DNA of 64,000 bases from Coriobacteriia bacterium (GCA_030603745.1 JAUVXE010000006.1:1-64000); one strand, 5' to 3'. Positions 1-9,386 are shown, counted from the first letter of the stretch. Notes: generated by a model from the letters alone, not told the origin. Made by a program: numbers and translations.

Positions 1-1005
1 GCGGCCGCCCCGGACCTCGCCGCGGGCCTGCTCCTCGCGACCCTCGCCTGGGTCGCGACCGCGCTGCTCGTGCGCGCGCCCGCCCTCGGCGCCGCCGCTG
101 CCCTCACCGGCTGGGGCGCCCTGCTCGCCGCGCTCGCGTGGCTCGAGGGGCCGCCGTGGGCGACGCTCGCCGCGCTCACCGCCTACGCGGCCCTGCTCTT
201 CGCGCCCACCTTCGCGCGCCCGCGCCGTCCCGCCCGTGCGGCGACGGACGCCGCCGCGTCACGCGTCGCACCCGCACCCCTGTCCTCCGCGGCTCGTCCG
301 CTCGCCGCGCCCCTCGCCGCCGTCTCGCTCCTCGTCGCGCTCGGCACGGTGGGACTCGCCGCCTGGTCGGTCGTCTCGCCGAGCTCGCCGGCCCGCTGGG
401 TCGACCTCGGCCAGTGGGGGCTCGCCCTCGCGCTCGCCGTCCTCGGCGGACAGCTCGTGCTTGCGGCGCGACCGTACCGGCTCGAGGTCGCCGAGTACGC
501 GGGCGGGCTCGCGTTCCTCGGCGCGGCGTGGGTCGTGCTCGACGGCGCGGGCGTCGGCGTGCTCGAGCCCTACCTCGTGCTGCTCGCGCTCTACATCGCC
601 GGCATGTCGTACCGGTTCGCCGCGGCTGGCGGGCACCGCCGCGTGCCGGTGGCGGCCGACTGGGCTGCCGTGGCCTGCGCCGCCTGGCTTCCGGCGCTGC
701 TCGCCGTCTCGGCGCGCACCCCCGCCGACGCCCTCACGCACGCGGCGTGGGCGGTCGGGCTCTCGCTCGCCGCGATCGCCGCGGGGATCGTGCTGCGCGT
801 GCGCGGCTACCTGTTCGGCGGCGTGGCAGCGCTCGTACTCGTGTCGGTGTGGCGCTCGTTCTTCCTGCTCGTGGAGTTGTGGTGGGCGGTCCTCGGCGTG
901 ATCGGCGTCGCGATGCTCGTGATCGCGCTGACCTGGGAGCGCCAGCAGCTCCTGCTCGCCCGCACGGGGCGTCTCGTGCGGGAGTTCTTCGGCGGGTGGC
1001 GGTAG
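1..1005 (+). CDS. Polytopic membrane protein, 5' end outside window
   Basis: The reading frame is open from base 1 to a TAG at 1003-1005, so the start lies upstream of the window; an internal GTG at 70 is not a convincing start. The visible part, about 334 residues, is nearly all hydrophobic helices rich in Ala, Leu and Val with short Arg-rich linkers. It has one longer hydrophilic stretch near residues 75-95 and ends in a basic tail. I recognise no catalytic motif and assign no function; DUF2157-type multi-pass proteins end in a similar way, but that is only an impression. Confidence 0.6.
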   Translation, partial: AAAPDLAAGLLLATLAWVATALLVRAPALGAAAALTGWGALLAALAWLEGPPWATLAALTAYAALLFAPTFARPRRPARAATDAAASRVAPAPLSSAARPLAAPLAAVSLLVALGTVGLAAWSVVSPSSPARWVDLGQWGLALALAVLGGQLVLAARPYRLEVAEYAGGLAFLGAAWVVLDGAGVGVLEPYLVLLALYIAGMSYRFAAAGGHRRVPVAADWAAVACAAWLPALLAVSARTPADALTHAAWAVGLSLAAIAAGIVLRVRGYLFGGVAALVLVSVWRSFFLLVELWWAVLGVIGVAMLVIALTWERQQLLLARTGRLVREFFGGWR

Positions 1006-1084
1006 GTGCGGCGGGTATACTCCCTCGTAGTGCCGGCGCGCCGCGCCCCGGTCCGCCCCGCCCGTTCGCCGAGGAGGTAGCCGC

Positions 1085-1432
1085 ATGAGGTTCGTGCTCC
1101 GCATGCTCGTTTCTGCCGTCGTCATCTTCGGGGTCGCCTACCTGTCGGGCGGCTGGCTGCTCGAGGTCGCCGACTTCACGGCTGCGCTGTGGGCCGCGCT
1201 CGTCCTCGCGCTCGTCAACGCCTTCGTCCGTCCGGTCGCGGGCCTGCTCTCGCTGCCCATCACGATCCTCACGCTCGGGCTGTTCGCGCTCGTGCTCAAC
1301 GCGCTCATGATCTACCTCGTCGCCTGGGTCGTCCCGGGTGTCGAGGTCACCGGGTTCCTCCAGACCCTGCTCGCCGCGCTCATCATCTCGGTGGTCGGGT
1401 CGTTCTTCTCGGCAGCCATCGACAAGGAGTGA
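1085..1432 (+). CDS. Phage-holin-4-like/YvlD family membrane protein
   Basis: A 115-residue protein with about four transmembrane helices and no soluble domain. The pattern with a central NAFVRP segment, followed by an ITILTLGLF helix and an LNALMIYL helix, is typical of the YvlD/PF04020 'phage holin family 4' proteins, which are chromosomal and of unknown function. The ATG at 1085 follows a strong GAGGAGG at 1071-1077, and a TATACT at 1016-1021 could be a -10 box. The stop lies 4 bases before rapZ, so it is probably co-transcribed with rapZ-yvcK-whiA. Nothing nearby suggests a prophage. Confidence 0.75.
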   Translation: MRFVLRMLVSAVVIFGVAYLSGGWLLEVADFTAALWAALVLALVNAFVRPVAGLLSLPITILTLGLFALVLNALMIYLVAWVVPGVEVTGFLQTLLAALIISVVGSFFSAAIDKE

Positions 1433-1436
1433 GCGC

Positions 1437-2381
1437 ATGACGAGCGAGCGCGTCGAGGAAGAGGGCTGTCCGCCGGACGGCCTCCCCGAGGGGGCCGAAC
1501 GGTCGGCGCCCGAGCTCGTGGTCATCACGGGGATGTCCGGGGCCGGCCGCAGCCAGGCGATCCACACCTTCGAGGACCTCGGCTACTTCTGCATCGACAA
1601 CCTGCCGCCGGCGTTCATCCGCCAGCTCGTGGACCTCACGCGCCTGCCGGGGAGCCGGGTGCGGCGGATCGCCGTGGTGTGCGACGTGCGCGCCAAGGAG
1701 TTCTTCGAGGAGCTCGTGGGGGAACTGCGCCACCTCGAGGAGGTCGGCGTGCCGTTCCACCTGCTCTACCTCGAGGCGGACGACGACACGCTGGTGCGCC
1801 GCTTCAAGGAGACGCGGCGCCGCCATCCGCTCTGCGCGGAGGGCGACTCGGTCGTCGACGGCATCGCGCACGAGCGCGAGGCGCTCGCCGAGATCCGCAC
1901 GCGGGCCGACCTCATCATCGACACGAGCCGGCTCAAGCCGGGGGAGCTGCGTAACGCCATCCGGGAGCGCTTCTTCATCGGCAGCCTCGCGACCTCGCTC
2001 GCGGTGACCGTGGTCTCCTTCGGCTTCAAGTACGGGCTGCCCACCGACGCCGACATCGTCATGGACGTCCGTTTCCTGCCCAACCCCTACTACCTCGCGG
2101 ACCTCCGTCCGCGCACCGGCCTCGAGGAGCCGGTGCGCCGCTACGTGCTCGAGCGGGAGCAGACCGCCGAGTTCCTCGAGAAATGGTTCGACCTCCTCGG
2201 CACGCTCGCCCCGAGCTACCTCATGGAGGGCAAGACGCACCTCATCGTCGCGCTCGGATGCACCGGCGGTATGCACCGCAGCGTCGCGCTCGCCGAGGAG
2301 ACCGCGCGCTTCCTCGGCCAGCTGGGCTTCCGGGTCGCGGTGAGCCATCGCGACATCGCGAAGGACCGGGAGCAGCGGTGA
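1437..2381 (+). CDS. rapZ: RapZ/YvcJ family nucleotide-binding protein
   Basis: A 314-residue P-loop protein. The Walker A motif GMSGAGRS is at residues 32-39, with Arg where many families have Lys; other actinobacterial homologues also have this. The following DNLPP stretch, the FGFKYG motif and the CTGGMHRSV C-terminal motif are diagnostic of RapZ. In E. coli RapZ is an adaptor that delivers GlmZ sRNA to RNase E; in Gram-positives the YvcJ form binds and hydrolyses nucleotides and its role is less clear. The ATG at 1437 is chosen because the upstream extension is shadow sequence. The gene overlaps yvcK by a GTGA junction, the classic rapZ-yvcK-whiA order. Confidence 0.95.
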   Translation: MTSERVEEEGCPPDGLPEGAERSAPELVVITGMSGAGRSQAIHTFEDLGYFCIDNLPPAFIRQLVDLTRLPGSRVRRIAVVCDVRAKEFFEELVGELRHLEEVGVPFHLLYLEADDDTLVRRFKETRRRHPLCAEGDSVVDGIAHEREALAEIRTRADLIIDTSRLKPGELRNAIRERFFIGSLATSLAVTVVSFGFKYGLPTDADIVMDVRFLPNPYYLADLRPRTGLEEPVRRYVLEREQTAEFLEKWFDLLGTLAPSYLMEGKTHLIVALGCTGGMHRSVALAEETARFLGQLGFRVAVSHRDIAKDREQR

Positions 2382-3358
2382 GCGCGGCGCCGGTCCGCGG
2401 ACGGGCGGTCGCGGTCGGGGGCGGGACCGGGCTGCCGGGCGTGCTGCGCTGCCTCGCCGGACTGGGCTACGACACCTCGGCGGTCGTCACGATGGCCGAC
2501 GACGGCGGCTCGAGCGGCAAGCTGCGCGCCGAGCTCGGCATGCTGCCCCCGGGCGATGTCCGCAACTGCCTCGTCGCGCTCGCCGACGAGGCGAGCCCGC
2601 TCGCGCGGCTCTTCCAGTACCGGTTCCCCCACGGCGAGGGCCTCGCGGGACACGCGCTCGGCAACCTCGTGATCGCGGCGCTCGCCGACATCACCGGCTC
2701 GTTCCCGCGCGCGATCGAGGAGGCGGGCCGGCTCCTCGGCGCCGGCGGGCACGTGCTGCCCTCCACGCTCGCCGACGTCTCGCTGCACGCGACCGACGCC
2801 GTCGGCGAGCCGGTCTCCGGCCAGGCGCGGATCGCCACGAGTGACGGCCCGGTCGCCCACGTCCGGCTCGAGCCCGCGGCGCCGCCGGCCTATCCGCCCG
2901 CCGCCGAGGCTATCCGCGAGGCCGACCTCGTGGTGCTCGGCCCGGGCAGCCTCTTCACCTCGCTGGTGCCCAACCTGCTGGTCCCCGGTATCGCCGAGGC
3001 GCTCCGCGAGACCGCCGCCACGCGCGTGTACGTGTGCAACGTCGCCAACCAGCGCGGCGAGACGAGCGGGATGGACGCCGCCGACCACGTCGAGGCGCTG
3101 CTCGCGCACGGGCTCGACGGCGCGCTCGACGTCGCGGTGGTCCACGTCGCCGACGCGACCCCCGAGCGGCCGGGCCGGTGTCTCGTGTACGATGACGGCT
3201 GCGGGCGGCTCGAGCCCGTGGGCGCGGGCCGCGAGGCGCTCGCCCGCATCGAGTCACGGGGGGTCCGCGTGGTCGCGGCCGACGTCGTCGACGCCGACGA
3301 CCACCGCCGGCACTCCCGCCACAAGCTGTGTCGCGTACTCGAAGGGTTGACGGGCTGA
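2378..3358 (+). CDS. yvcK: YvcK/CofD-like gluconeogenesis factor
   Basis: A 326-residue protein of the CofD-like family. The N-terminus carries the nucleotide-sugar binding loop AVGGGTGLP, followed by a DDGGSSGKLR segment and PPGDVRNCL, all hallmarks of YvcK. Known members bind UDP-sugars and control carbon flux into cell-wall precursors on gluconeogenic substrates. GTG at 2378 overlaps the rapZ stop (GTGA); the longer in-frame opening is shadow. The next gene, whiA, begins 1 base after the stop, so translation of the three genes is tightly linked. Confidence 0.95.
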   Translation: MSAAPVRGRAVAVGGGTGLPGVLRCLAGLGYDTSAVVTMADDGGSSGKLRAELGMLPPGDVRNCLVALADEASPLARLFQYRFPHGEGLAGHALGNLVIAALADITGSFPRAIEEAGRLLGAGGHVLPSTLADVSLHATDAVGEPVSGQARIATSDGPVAHVRLEPAAPPAYPPAAEAIREADLVVLGPGSLFTSLVPNLLVPGIAEALRETAATRVYVCNVANQRGETSGMDAADHVEALLAHGLDGALDVAVVHVADATPERPGRCLVYDDGCGRLEPVGAGREALARIESRGVRVVAADVVDADDHRRHSRHKLCRVLEGLTG

Positions 3359-3359
3359 C

Positions 3360-4301
3360 GTGTCGTTCACTGCCGAGGTCAAAGACGAGCTGTCGAGGAT
3401 CGAGCTCAAGCGCCAGTGCTGCCTGAAGGCGGAGCTCGCGGCGCTCGTCCGCGTCGAGGGCACGCTGCACATCACCGGCAAGGAGCGCTACCGGCTCGAG
3501 ATCGCCACGGAGACCGCTCCGGTCGCCCGGAAGACCATCAAGCTGCTGCACGGGATCTACGACCTCAAGACCGAGCTCACCGTGCGGCGCAGCGTGCTGC
3601 ACAAGACCAACAACTACCTCATCACCGTGGTGAGCCAGGCCCGCCTGCCCCAGGCGCTCAACGAGCTCGGCGTGCTCGACGACACCCTCTCGCTCACCTA
3701 CGGCATCCTGCCGCGGCTCGTACGGCGGGACTGCTGCGCGATCTCCTACCTGCGCGGCGCGTTCCTCGGCGGAGGGTTCGTCGCGGACCCCCACGGGGAC
3801 TTCCACTTCGAGCTCACCGCCGAGACCGAGCAGATGGCCGACGACCTCGTCAGGCTGATGGCCCGCTTCGGCATGCACGCCAAGACCACGAGGCGGCGGG
3901 GGCAGTACTCCGTCTATCTCAAGGGGGCCGAGCCGATCGTCACCTTCCTCGCGCTCGTGGGGGCGCACCGCGCGCTGCTGCGGACCGAGGACGTGCGCAT
4001 CGTCAAGTCGATGCGGAACGAGGTCAACCGGCTCGTCAACGCCGAGACCGCGAATCTCCAGAAGTCCGCCGAGGCGGCGATCGCCCAGATCGAGGCGATC
4101 CGGGTCCTCGAGCAGACGCGCGGGCTCGAGAGCCTCCCGCCGGCGTTGCGTGAGCTCGCCGCGCTCAGGCTCGAGCACCCCGACGTGAGCCTGCGCGAGC
4201 TCGGGGAGCTGGCCGACCCCCCGCTTTCGAAGTCGGCGGTATATCATAGGATCAGGCGCATCGAGGAGCTGGCGGTTCGCGGCACCTCCGGCGACGGATA
4301 G
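3360..4301 (+). CDS. whiA: WhiA sporulation/cell-division regulator
   Basis: A 313-residue protein starting at GTG 3360 with the characteristic SFTAEVKDELSR opening. The N-terminal half is the LAGLIDADG-like fold, seen as the LRGAFLGGGFVADP segment near residues 130-145. The C-terminal 80 residues form a helix-turn-helix ending in SKSAVYHRIRRIEEL. WhiA binds DNA and in streptomycetes controls sporulation septation genes; in Bacillus it affects nucleoid organisation and division. Its retention beside rapZ-yvcK is the conserved arrangement. No sporulation-specific gene cluster lies nearby. Confidence 0.95.
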   Translation: MSFTAEVKDELSRIELKRQCCLKAELAALVRVEGTLHITGKERYRLEIATETAPVARKTIKLLHGIYDLKTELTVRRSVLHKTNNYLITVVSQARLPQALNELGVLDDTLSLTYGILPRLVRRDCCAISYLRGAFLGGGFVADPHGDFHFELTAETEQMADDLVRLMARFGMHAKTTRRRGQYSVYLKGAEPIVTFLALVGAHRALLRTEDVRIVKSMRNEVNRLVNAETANLQKSAEAAIAQIEAIRVLEQTRGLESLPPALRELAALRLEHPDVSLRELGELADPPLSKSAVYHRIRRIEELAVRGTSGDG

Positions 4302-4320
4302 TCAGACAGGAAGGTCGCGT

Positions 4321-4343
4321 CCGCCTCCCGGTATCGGGAGCGG
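4321..4343 (+). terminator. Hairpin between whiA and gap
   Basis: CTCCCG-GTAT-CGGGAG flanked by CCG/CGG forms a stem of about 9 bp with one bulge in the 99-base gap after whiA. There is no following T-run, so it may end or attenuate the whiA transcript, or act in the 5' leader of gap. No other promoter-like sequence is obvious here. Confidence 0.35.
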
Positions 4344-4400
4344 GCGTTCGCATGGCGAGCGGCTCCGGTGCCGCCGCCGTTCCCAGAGGAGGGAGTCACC

Positions 4401-5411
4401 GTGACGGTAAAGGTCGGAATCAACGGTTTCGGGCGAATCGGACGACTCGTGTACCGCGCGTGCGCGGCCGATCCCGCGATCGAGGTCGTGGCGGTCAACG
4501 ACCTGACCGACGCCAAGACGCTCGCGCACCTGCTCAAGTGGGACTCGGTGCACGGCAGGTTCGGCGGCGAGGTCAAGGCGGTCGAGGACGGCTTCTCGGT
4601 CGACGGCTCGTTCGTCAAGGTGCTCTCCGAGCGCGATCCGGCGAACCTCCCCTGGGGGGCGCTCGGTGTCGACATCGTCGTCGAGTCGACCGGCTTCTTC
4701 ACCGACGCGACCAAGGCGAAGGCGCACCTCGACGCCGGCGCGTCGAAGGTCGTCATCTCGGCCCCGGCGAGCAACGAGGACATCACGATCGTGCTCGGCG
4801 TGAACCATGAGGAGTACGACGGCTCCAAGCACCACATCGTCTCGAACGCCTCGTGCACCACGAACTGCCTCGCGCCCTTCGCCAAGGTGCTGCGTGACGA
4901 GTTCGGTCTCGTGCGCGGGTTCATGAACACGATCCACAGCTACACCAACGACCAGGTCACCCTCGACGCACCCCACAAGGACCTGCGCCGCGCCCGTACC
5001 GCCGCGGCGTCGATCATCCCCACGAGCACCGGCGCGGCCAAGGCCATCGGCCTCGTCATGCCGGACATGAAGGGTAAGCTCGACGGCATGTCGATGCGCG
5101 TGCCGACCCCTGACGGCTCGGTGGTCGACCTCGTGGCCGAGCTCGAGCGCGAGGTCACCGTGGAGGAGATCAACGCCGCGATGAAGGCCGCGGCGGACGG
5201 TCCGATGAAGGGCTACCTCGAGTACTGCGACGAGCCGATCGTCTCGGTCGACGTGGTGGGCAACCCCGCCTCCTCGGTCTTCGACTCGCTGCAGACGATG
5301 GTGATGGGCGGCGGCTCCGGCGACTTCGTCAAGTGCGTGTCGTGGTACGACAACGAGTGGGGCTACTCGAACCGGGTCAAGGACCTCGTCAAGTACATGG
5401 TGAGCGCCTAG
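4401..5411 (+). CDS. gap: Glyceraldehyde-3-phosphate dehydrogenase
   Basis: A 336-residue enzyme converting glyceraldehyde 3-phosphate, NAD(P)+ and phosphate to 1,3-bisphosphoglycerate. The NAD-binding INGFGRIGR loop is at residues 7-15. The active-site cysteine lies in [12 protein letters not shown] near residue 155, and the C-terminal [11 protein letters not shown] motif is intact. GTG at 4401 is chosen because AGAGGAGGG at 4385-4393 gives ideal spacing; the residues upstream of it are not family sequence. It is the first gene of a gap-pgk-tpiA-gpmI-secG operon. Confidence 0.97.
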   Translation: MTVKVGINGFGRIGRLVYRACAADPAIEVVAVNDLTDAKTLAHLLKWDSVHGRFGGEVKAVEDGFSVDGSFVKVLSERDPANLPWGALGVDIVVESTGFFTDATKAKAHLDAGASKVVISAPASNEDITIVLGVNHEEYDGSKHHIVSNASCTTNCLAPFAKVLRDEFGLVRGFMNTIHSYTNDQVTLDAPHKDLRRARTAAASIIPTSTGAAKAIGLVMPDMKGKLDGMSMRVPTPDGSVVDLVAELEREVTVEEINAAMKAAADGPMKGYLEYCDEPIVSVDVVGNPASSVFDSLQTMVMGGGSGDFVKCVSWYDNEWGYSNRVKDLVKYMVSA

Positions 5412-5428
5412 GCGCGATGGACGTGACG

Positions 5429-5456
5429 CGACGGGGTCCCCGAGGGGGCCCCGTCG
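5429..5456 (+). other. Strong intergenic hairpin between gap and pgk
   Basis: CGACGGGGTCCCC, a short loop, and its complement GGGGGCCCCGTCG form a stem of about 12 bp with one G-U pair. There is no T-tract. Because pgk has its own Shine-Dalgarno site 15 bases further on and shows no clear promoter, this hairpin more likely acts as a partial attenuator or a 3' stabiliser of the gap message than as a full terminator. Confidence 0.55.
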
Positions 5457-5485
5457 TGTGCGCCCGGGACCGGGAGGGATCGGAG

Positions 5486-6670
5486 TTGGACAAGCTGACC
5501 GTCAAAGACGTCGACGTACGCGGCAAGCGAGTGCTCGTGCGGGTCGACTTCAACGTGCCGCTGCACGAGGGGGCCGTCGCCGACGACACGCGCATCCGGG
5601 CGGCGCTGCCCACGCTGCGCTACCTCGTGGACCACGGCGCGCGGGTCATCGTGATGAGCCACCTCGGCAGGCCGACCGGCGAGCCCGACCCGCGCTACTC
5701 GCTGCGCCCGGTGCGCCGCGTGCTGCAGCGGCTCATGGGCCGCAACGTGGTCTTCGTCGACGACATCGTCGGTGACGAGGCCCGCGAGGCGGTGGGCCGC
5801 ATGGTCGACGGCGAGGTGCTCATGCTCGAGAACGTGCGCTTCCACGCGGGCGAGAAGGCGAACGACCCGCGGTTCGCCGCCGACCTCGCCTCCCTCGGCG
5901 ACCTCTACGTCAATGACGCGTTCGGCGCGGCGCACCGCGCGCACGCCTCCACGGCCGGCGTCGCGGCGCACCTGCCCGCGGTGGCCGGGCTGCTGCTCAC
6001 GCGCGAGGTCGAGACGCTCTCGGGCATGCTGCTCGAGCCCGAGCGTCCGTTCGTGGCGATCCTCGGGGGGTCCAAGGTCTCGGACAAGTTCGGCGTGATC
6101 GACCGGCTGCTCGAGTGCGCCGACACGGTGATCATCGGCGGCGGGATGTGCTTCACGCTGCTCGTCGCCAAAGGCGTCGACGTGGGCCGCAGCCTGGTGG
6201 AGGACGAGTGGGTCGAGCCCGCCAAGAAGATGCTCGAGAAGGCGGCCGCGAACGGGGTCGAGCTGTTGTTGCCCGTCGACTTCGTGGTCGCCGAGGAGAT
6301 CACCGACGACGCCGACACCACGATCGTGGGTCGCGAGGAGATCCCCGCCGGCATGATGGGGCTCGACGTGGGGCCCACCACCACGGAGCTCTTCAAGGGC
6401 GCGATCTCCTCGGCGAAGACGATCTTCTGGAACGGGCCGATGGGCGTGTTCGAGATGACGCCGTTCGCCACCGGCACGCGCGAGGTCGCCACCGCGGTCG
6501 CGCGCAACAACCGCGCGGTGTCGGTGATCGGAGGCGGGGACTCGGTCGCCGCGCTCAAGAAGTTCGGACTGGAGGAGCGCGTCACGTTCGTGTCAACGGG
6601 CGGCGGCGCGTCGATGAAGCTCCTGGAGGGGTCGAGCCTGCCCGGCATCGACGCCCTGCAGGACCGGTAG
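5486..6670 (+). CDS. pgk: Phosphoglycerate kinase
   Basis: A 394-residue kinase transferring phosphate from 1,3-bisphosphoglycerate to ADP. Seen are the substrate-binding RVDFNVPL segment near residue 17, the SHLGRP motif, LLENVRFH-type text, and the C-terminal nucleotide motif FWNGPMGVFE followed by IGGGDS and STGGGAS. The TTG at 5486 is preferred because GGGAGG at 5472-5477 sits 8 bases upstream and the protein then begins LDKLTVKDVDVRGKRVLVR, matching the family N-terminus. tpiA follows after 9 bases. Confidence 0.96.
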   Translation: MDKLTVKDVDVRGKRVLVRVDFNVPLHEGAVADDTRIRAALPTLRYLVDHGARVIVMSHLGRPTGEPDPRYSLRPVRRVLQRLMGRNVVFVDDIVGDEAREAVGRMVDGEVLMLENVRFHAGEKANDPRFAADLASLGDLYVNDAFGAAHRAHASTAGVAAHLPAVAGLLLTREVETLSGMLLEPERPFVAILGGSKVSDKFGVIDRLLECADTVIIGGGMCFTLLVAKGVDVGRSLVEDEWVEPAKKMLEKAAANGVELLLPVDFVVAEEITDDADTTIVGREEIPAGMMGLDVGPTTTELFKGAISSAKTIFWNGPMGVFEMTPFATGTREVATAVARNNRAVSVIGGGDSVAALKKFGLEERVTFVSTGGGASMKLLEGSSLPGIDALQDR

Positions 6671-6679
6671 GGAGGACAC

Positions 6680-7447
6680 ATGGCACGCCGACCGATGGTC
6701 GCCGGCAACTGGAAGATGTACAAGACCGCGGGTGAGGGCGCGATCCTCGTGCAGAACCTCGAAGAGCACGTCCGCGACCTCTGGGAGGACGTCGAGGTCG
6801 TCGTCTGCCCGCCGTTCACCGCGCTCAAGAGCGTGTCGACCGTCATCGAGCTCGACCGGCTCCAGATCGGCCTCGGCGCGCAGGACATGCACTGGGAGCC
6901 CGAGGGCGCCTACACCGGGGCGATCGCCGCGCGCATGCTCGTCGACCTGCGCTGCGACTACGTGATCGTGGGTCACTCGGAGCGCCGCGAGTACTTCGGG
7001 GAGACCGACGCCACTGTGAACAAGAAGGTCCACGCCGTCTTCGAGGCCGGCATGGTGCCGATCGTGTGCGTGGGCGAGTCGCTCGCGGTGCGGGAGGCCG
7101 ACGAGACCGAGGCGTTCGTGCGCTCGCAGGTCCGGGCCGCACTCGAGGGGCTCACCGCCGAGCAGGGCGCGCGGGTCGTCATCGCCTACGAGCCCGTCTG
7201 GGCGATCGGCACCGGCCGCACGCCGACCCCGGAGGGGGCCAACGACGTGGCCCGCTCGATCCGCGCGACGGTGGGGGCGATGTTCGGCCAGCCGGCGGCG
7301 ATGCAGGTCCGGGTGCTCTACGGCGGCTCGGTCAAGCCCGAGAACGCCTCCACCTTCTTCGTCGAGCCCGACATCGACGGCGCGCTCGTGGGCGGCGCGG
7401 CCCTCAAGGCCGACTCGTTCGCCGAGATCGCCGAGGCGGCGCGGTGA
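6680..7447 (+). CDS. tpiA: Triosephosphate isomerase
   Basis: A 255-residue TIM-barrel enzyme interconverting dihydroxyacetone phosphate and glyceraldehyde 3-phosphate. The catalytic set is complete: Asn/Lys in AGNWKMYK near residues 9-16, His in IVGHSERR near residue 98, Glu in AYEPVWAIGTG near residue 170, and the phosphate loop YGGSVKPEN. ATG at 6680 follows GGGAGGA. Its stop codon overlaps the gpmI start (GTGA). Confidence 0.97.
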   Translation: MARRPMVAGNWKMYKTAGEGAILVQNLEEHVRDLWEDVEVVVCPPFTALKSVSTVIELDRLQIGLGAQDMHWEPEGAYTGAIAARMLVDLRCDYVIVGHSERREYFGETDATVNKKVHAVFEAGMVPIVCVGESLAVREADETEAFVRSQVRAALEGLTAEQGARVVIAYEPVWAIGTGRTPTPEGANDVARSIRATVGAMFGQPAAMQVRVLYGGSVKPENASTFFVEPDIDGALVGGAALKADSFAEIAEAAR

Positions 7448-9027
7448 CCGCTGCGCACGACAGCGGTGCCACGTCCGGCCGCGGACCGCTCGCGCTCGTC
7501 ATCATGGACGGCTACGGACTCGCGGAGCCGGGGCCGGGCAACGCGATCGAGGCCGCGCGCACGCCGGAGCTCGACGACCTGTTCGCCCGCTTCCCGCACG
7601 GGCGCCTCAAGGCCTCGGGTCTCGCGGTGGGCCTGCCCGAGGGCCAGATGGGCAACTCGGAGGTCGGCCACCTCAACATCGGCGCCGGGAGGGTCGTCTA
7701 CCAGGAGCTGACCCGGATCGACGCCGCGATCGCCGACGGCTCGATCGAGGAGAACGAGGTCCTCGACACCGCGATCGACGCGGCCATCGGCGCCGGCGGC
7801 GCGGTCCACTTCATGGGCCTGCTCTCCGACGGCGGCGTCCACAGCCACCGCGAGCACCTCTACGCACTCCTCCGTCTCGCCGCGCACCGCGGCGCGGACC
7901 GCGTGTTCGTGCACTGCTTCCTCGACGGACGCGATGTCGCCCCGGACTCCGGCGCGGGGTTCGTCGCCGACCTCGAGCGCGTCATGGCCGAGGCGGGCGT
8001 GGGGCGGATCGCCACGGTCATCGGCCGCTACTGGGCGATGGACCGCGACAACCGCTGGGAGCGCGTCGAGCGCGCCTGGCGCGCGATGGTCCTCGGCGAG
8101 GGCGCGGACGCCACGTCGGCGGTCGCCGCCGTCGAGGCATCGTACGCGGCCGGCGTGACCGACGAGTTCGTCGAGCCGGTGGTGCTCGTCGGGCCCTCCT
8201 CGGCGGAGGCGGGCGCCCGGGCCCCGGTGGCCACCGTCGCCGACGGCGACGCCCTCGTGTTCTTCAACTTCCGCCCCGACCGTGCCCGCGAGATCACGCG
8301 CGCCTTCGTCGACCCGGGATTCTCCGCGTTCGAGCGCCCGGTCGTCCCCGACGTGCGCTTCGTGTGCCTCACCGAGTACGACCCGCTCATCCCCGCGCCT
8401 GTGGCGTTCCCCAAGAACCTCCCCGAGGGCGTCTTCGCCGACGTGCTCGCCGAGGAGGGCCTCCGCCAGCTTCACATCGCCGAGACAGAGAAGTACGCGC
8501 ACGTGACGTTCTTCCTCAACGGCGGCGCGGAGGAGCCCAAGGACGGCGAGGAGCGCGTCCTCGTTCCGAGCCCGCGGGTCGCGACCTACGACCTCCAGCC
8601 GGAGATGAGCGCGCCCGAGGTGACCGACGCGCTCGTCGCGGCGATCGAGGAGGGGAGGGCCGACGTCTACATCGTCAACTACGCGAACTGCGACATGGTC
8701 GGCCACACCGGCGTGTTCGACGCGGCCGTGCGTGCCGTGGAAGCGGTCGATGAAGGTGTGGGCAGGGTGGTCCGGGCCGTGCGCGAGCGCGGGGGGAGCG
8801 CCCTGATCACCGCCGACCACGGCAACGCCGAGCGGATGCTCGCCGCGGACGGCCGGAGCCCGTTCACCGCGCACACGCCGGCCGACGTGCCGCTCGTCGT
8901 CGTCGCCGACGGCGTCACCGCCGTGGCCGACGGAGGCATACTCGCCGACGTCGCGCCCACCGCGTGCGACCTCCTCGGCGTGGCGCGGCCGGCGGAGTGG
9001 ACGGGTCGCAGCCTCCTGGTATACTGA
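7444..9027 (+). CDS. gpmI: 2,3-bisphosphoglycerate-independent phosphoglycerate mutase
   Basis: A 527-residue alkaline-phosphatase-superfamily enzyme interconverting 3- and 2-phosphoglycerate through a phosphoserine intermediate, usually Mn-dependent. The metal site starts with LVIMDGYGL, the nucleophile Ser is in GNSEVGHLNIGAGR, and further conserved pieces are FLDGRD, IGRYWAMDRD, FFNFRPDRAR and ITADHGNAE. GTG at 7444 overlaps the tpiA stop; the longer upstream reading is a shadow of tpiA. Completes the lower glycolytic block of this operon. Confidence 0.96.
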   Translation: MTAAHDSGATSGRGPLALVIMDGYGLAEPGPGNAIEAARTPELDDLFARFPHGRLKASGLAVGLPEGQMGNSEVGHLNIGAGRVVYQELTRIDAAIADGSIEENEVLDTAIDAAIGAGGAVHFMGLLSDGGVHSHREHLYALLRLAAHRGADRVFVHCFLDGRDVAPDSGAGFVADLERVMAEAGVGRIATVIGRYWAMDRDNRWERVERAWRAMVLGEGADATSAVAAVEASYAAGVTDEFVEPVVLVGPSSAEAGARAPVATVADGDALVFFNFRPDRAREITRAFVDPGFSAFERPVVPDVRFVCLTEYDPLIPAPVAFPKNLPEGVFADVLAEEGLRQLHIAETEKYAHVTFFLNGGAEEPKDGEERVLVPSPRVATYDLQPEMSAPEVTDALVAAIEEGRADVYIVNYANCDMVGHTGVFDAAVRAVEAVDEGVGRVVRAVRERGGSALITADHGNAERMLAADGRSPFTAHTPADVPLVVVADGVTAVADGGILADVAPTACDLLGVARPAEWTGRSLLVY

Positions 9028-9077
9028 GTGGCCGTCGTGGCCACGCGGGTCACGAGTCGATCGAAGGAGAATCACGA

Positions 9078-9323
9078 GTGAACGCCCTGGTCGTGCTGCT
9101 GCTTGTCATCCATGTGCTCGCCTCGCTTGGGCTGATCGTCTTGATCCTGCTCCACTCAGGCAAGGGCACCGGCGTCTCGTCGATGTTCTCGGGCATGATG
9201 TCGCCCACCGCGTCGGGCACCGGCATCATCGAGAAGAACCTCGACCGCTTCACCATCGGCGCGGCTCTCGTGTTCGCCGTCACGACGCTGCTCCTCATGG
9301 TCACCTACAGCCCCGGCGGGTAG
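9078..9323 (+). CDS. secG: Preprotein translocase subunit SecG
   Basis: An 81-residue two-helix membrane protein. The first helix, LVVLLLVIHVLASLGLIVLI, is followed by the cytosolic LLHSGKGTGVSSMFSG loop and a second helix near residues 56-75, the normal SecG pattern. GTG at 9078 is supported by GAAGGAGA at 9063-9070. SecG assists the SecYE channel. Its placement after the glycolytic genes is common in Gram-positive genomes and it ends the operon at a strong terminator. Confidence 0.93.
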   Translation: MNALVVLLLVIHVLASLGLIVLILLHSGKGTGVSSMFSGMMSPTASGTGIIEKNLDRFTIGAALVFAVTTLLLMVTYSPGG

Positions 9324-9355
9324 CGCGGCCGTCTGAACCACCTTCGCGAATCCTC

Positions 9356-9386
9356 GAACGGGTCCGATTCACGGGCCCGTTCTTTG
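9356..9386 (+). terminator. Rho-independent terminator after secG
   Basis: GAACGGGTCCG, loop ATTCA, CGGGCCCGTTC, then TTT. An 11-bp stem with one G-U pair followed by a short T-run; it closes the gap-secG operon. Confidence 0.85.

Noticed and set aside
1085-1432. Phage-holin-like protein as a sign of a prophage
   Set aside because: The family is widespread on chromosomes, and there are no integrase, capsid or lysis genes and no att-like repeats around it.
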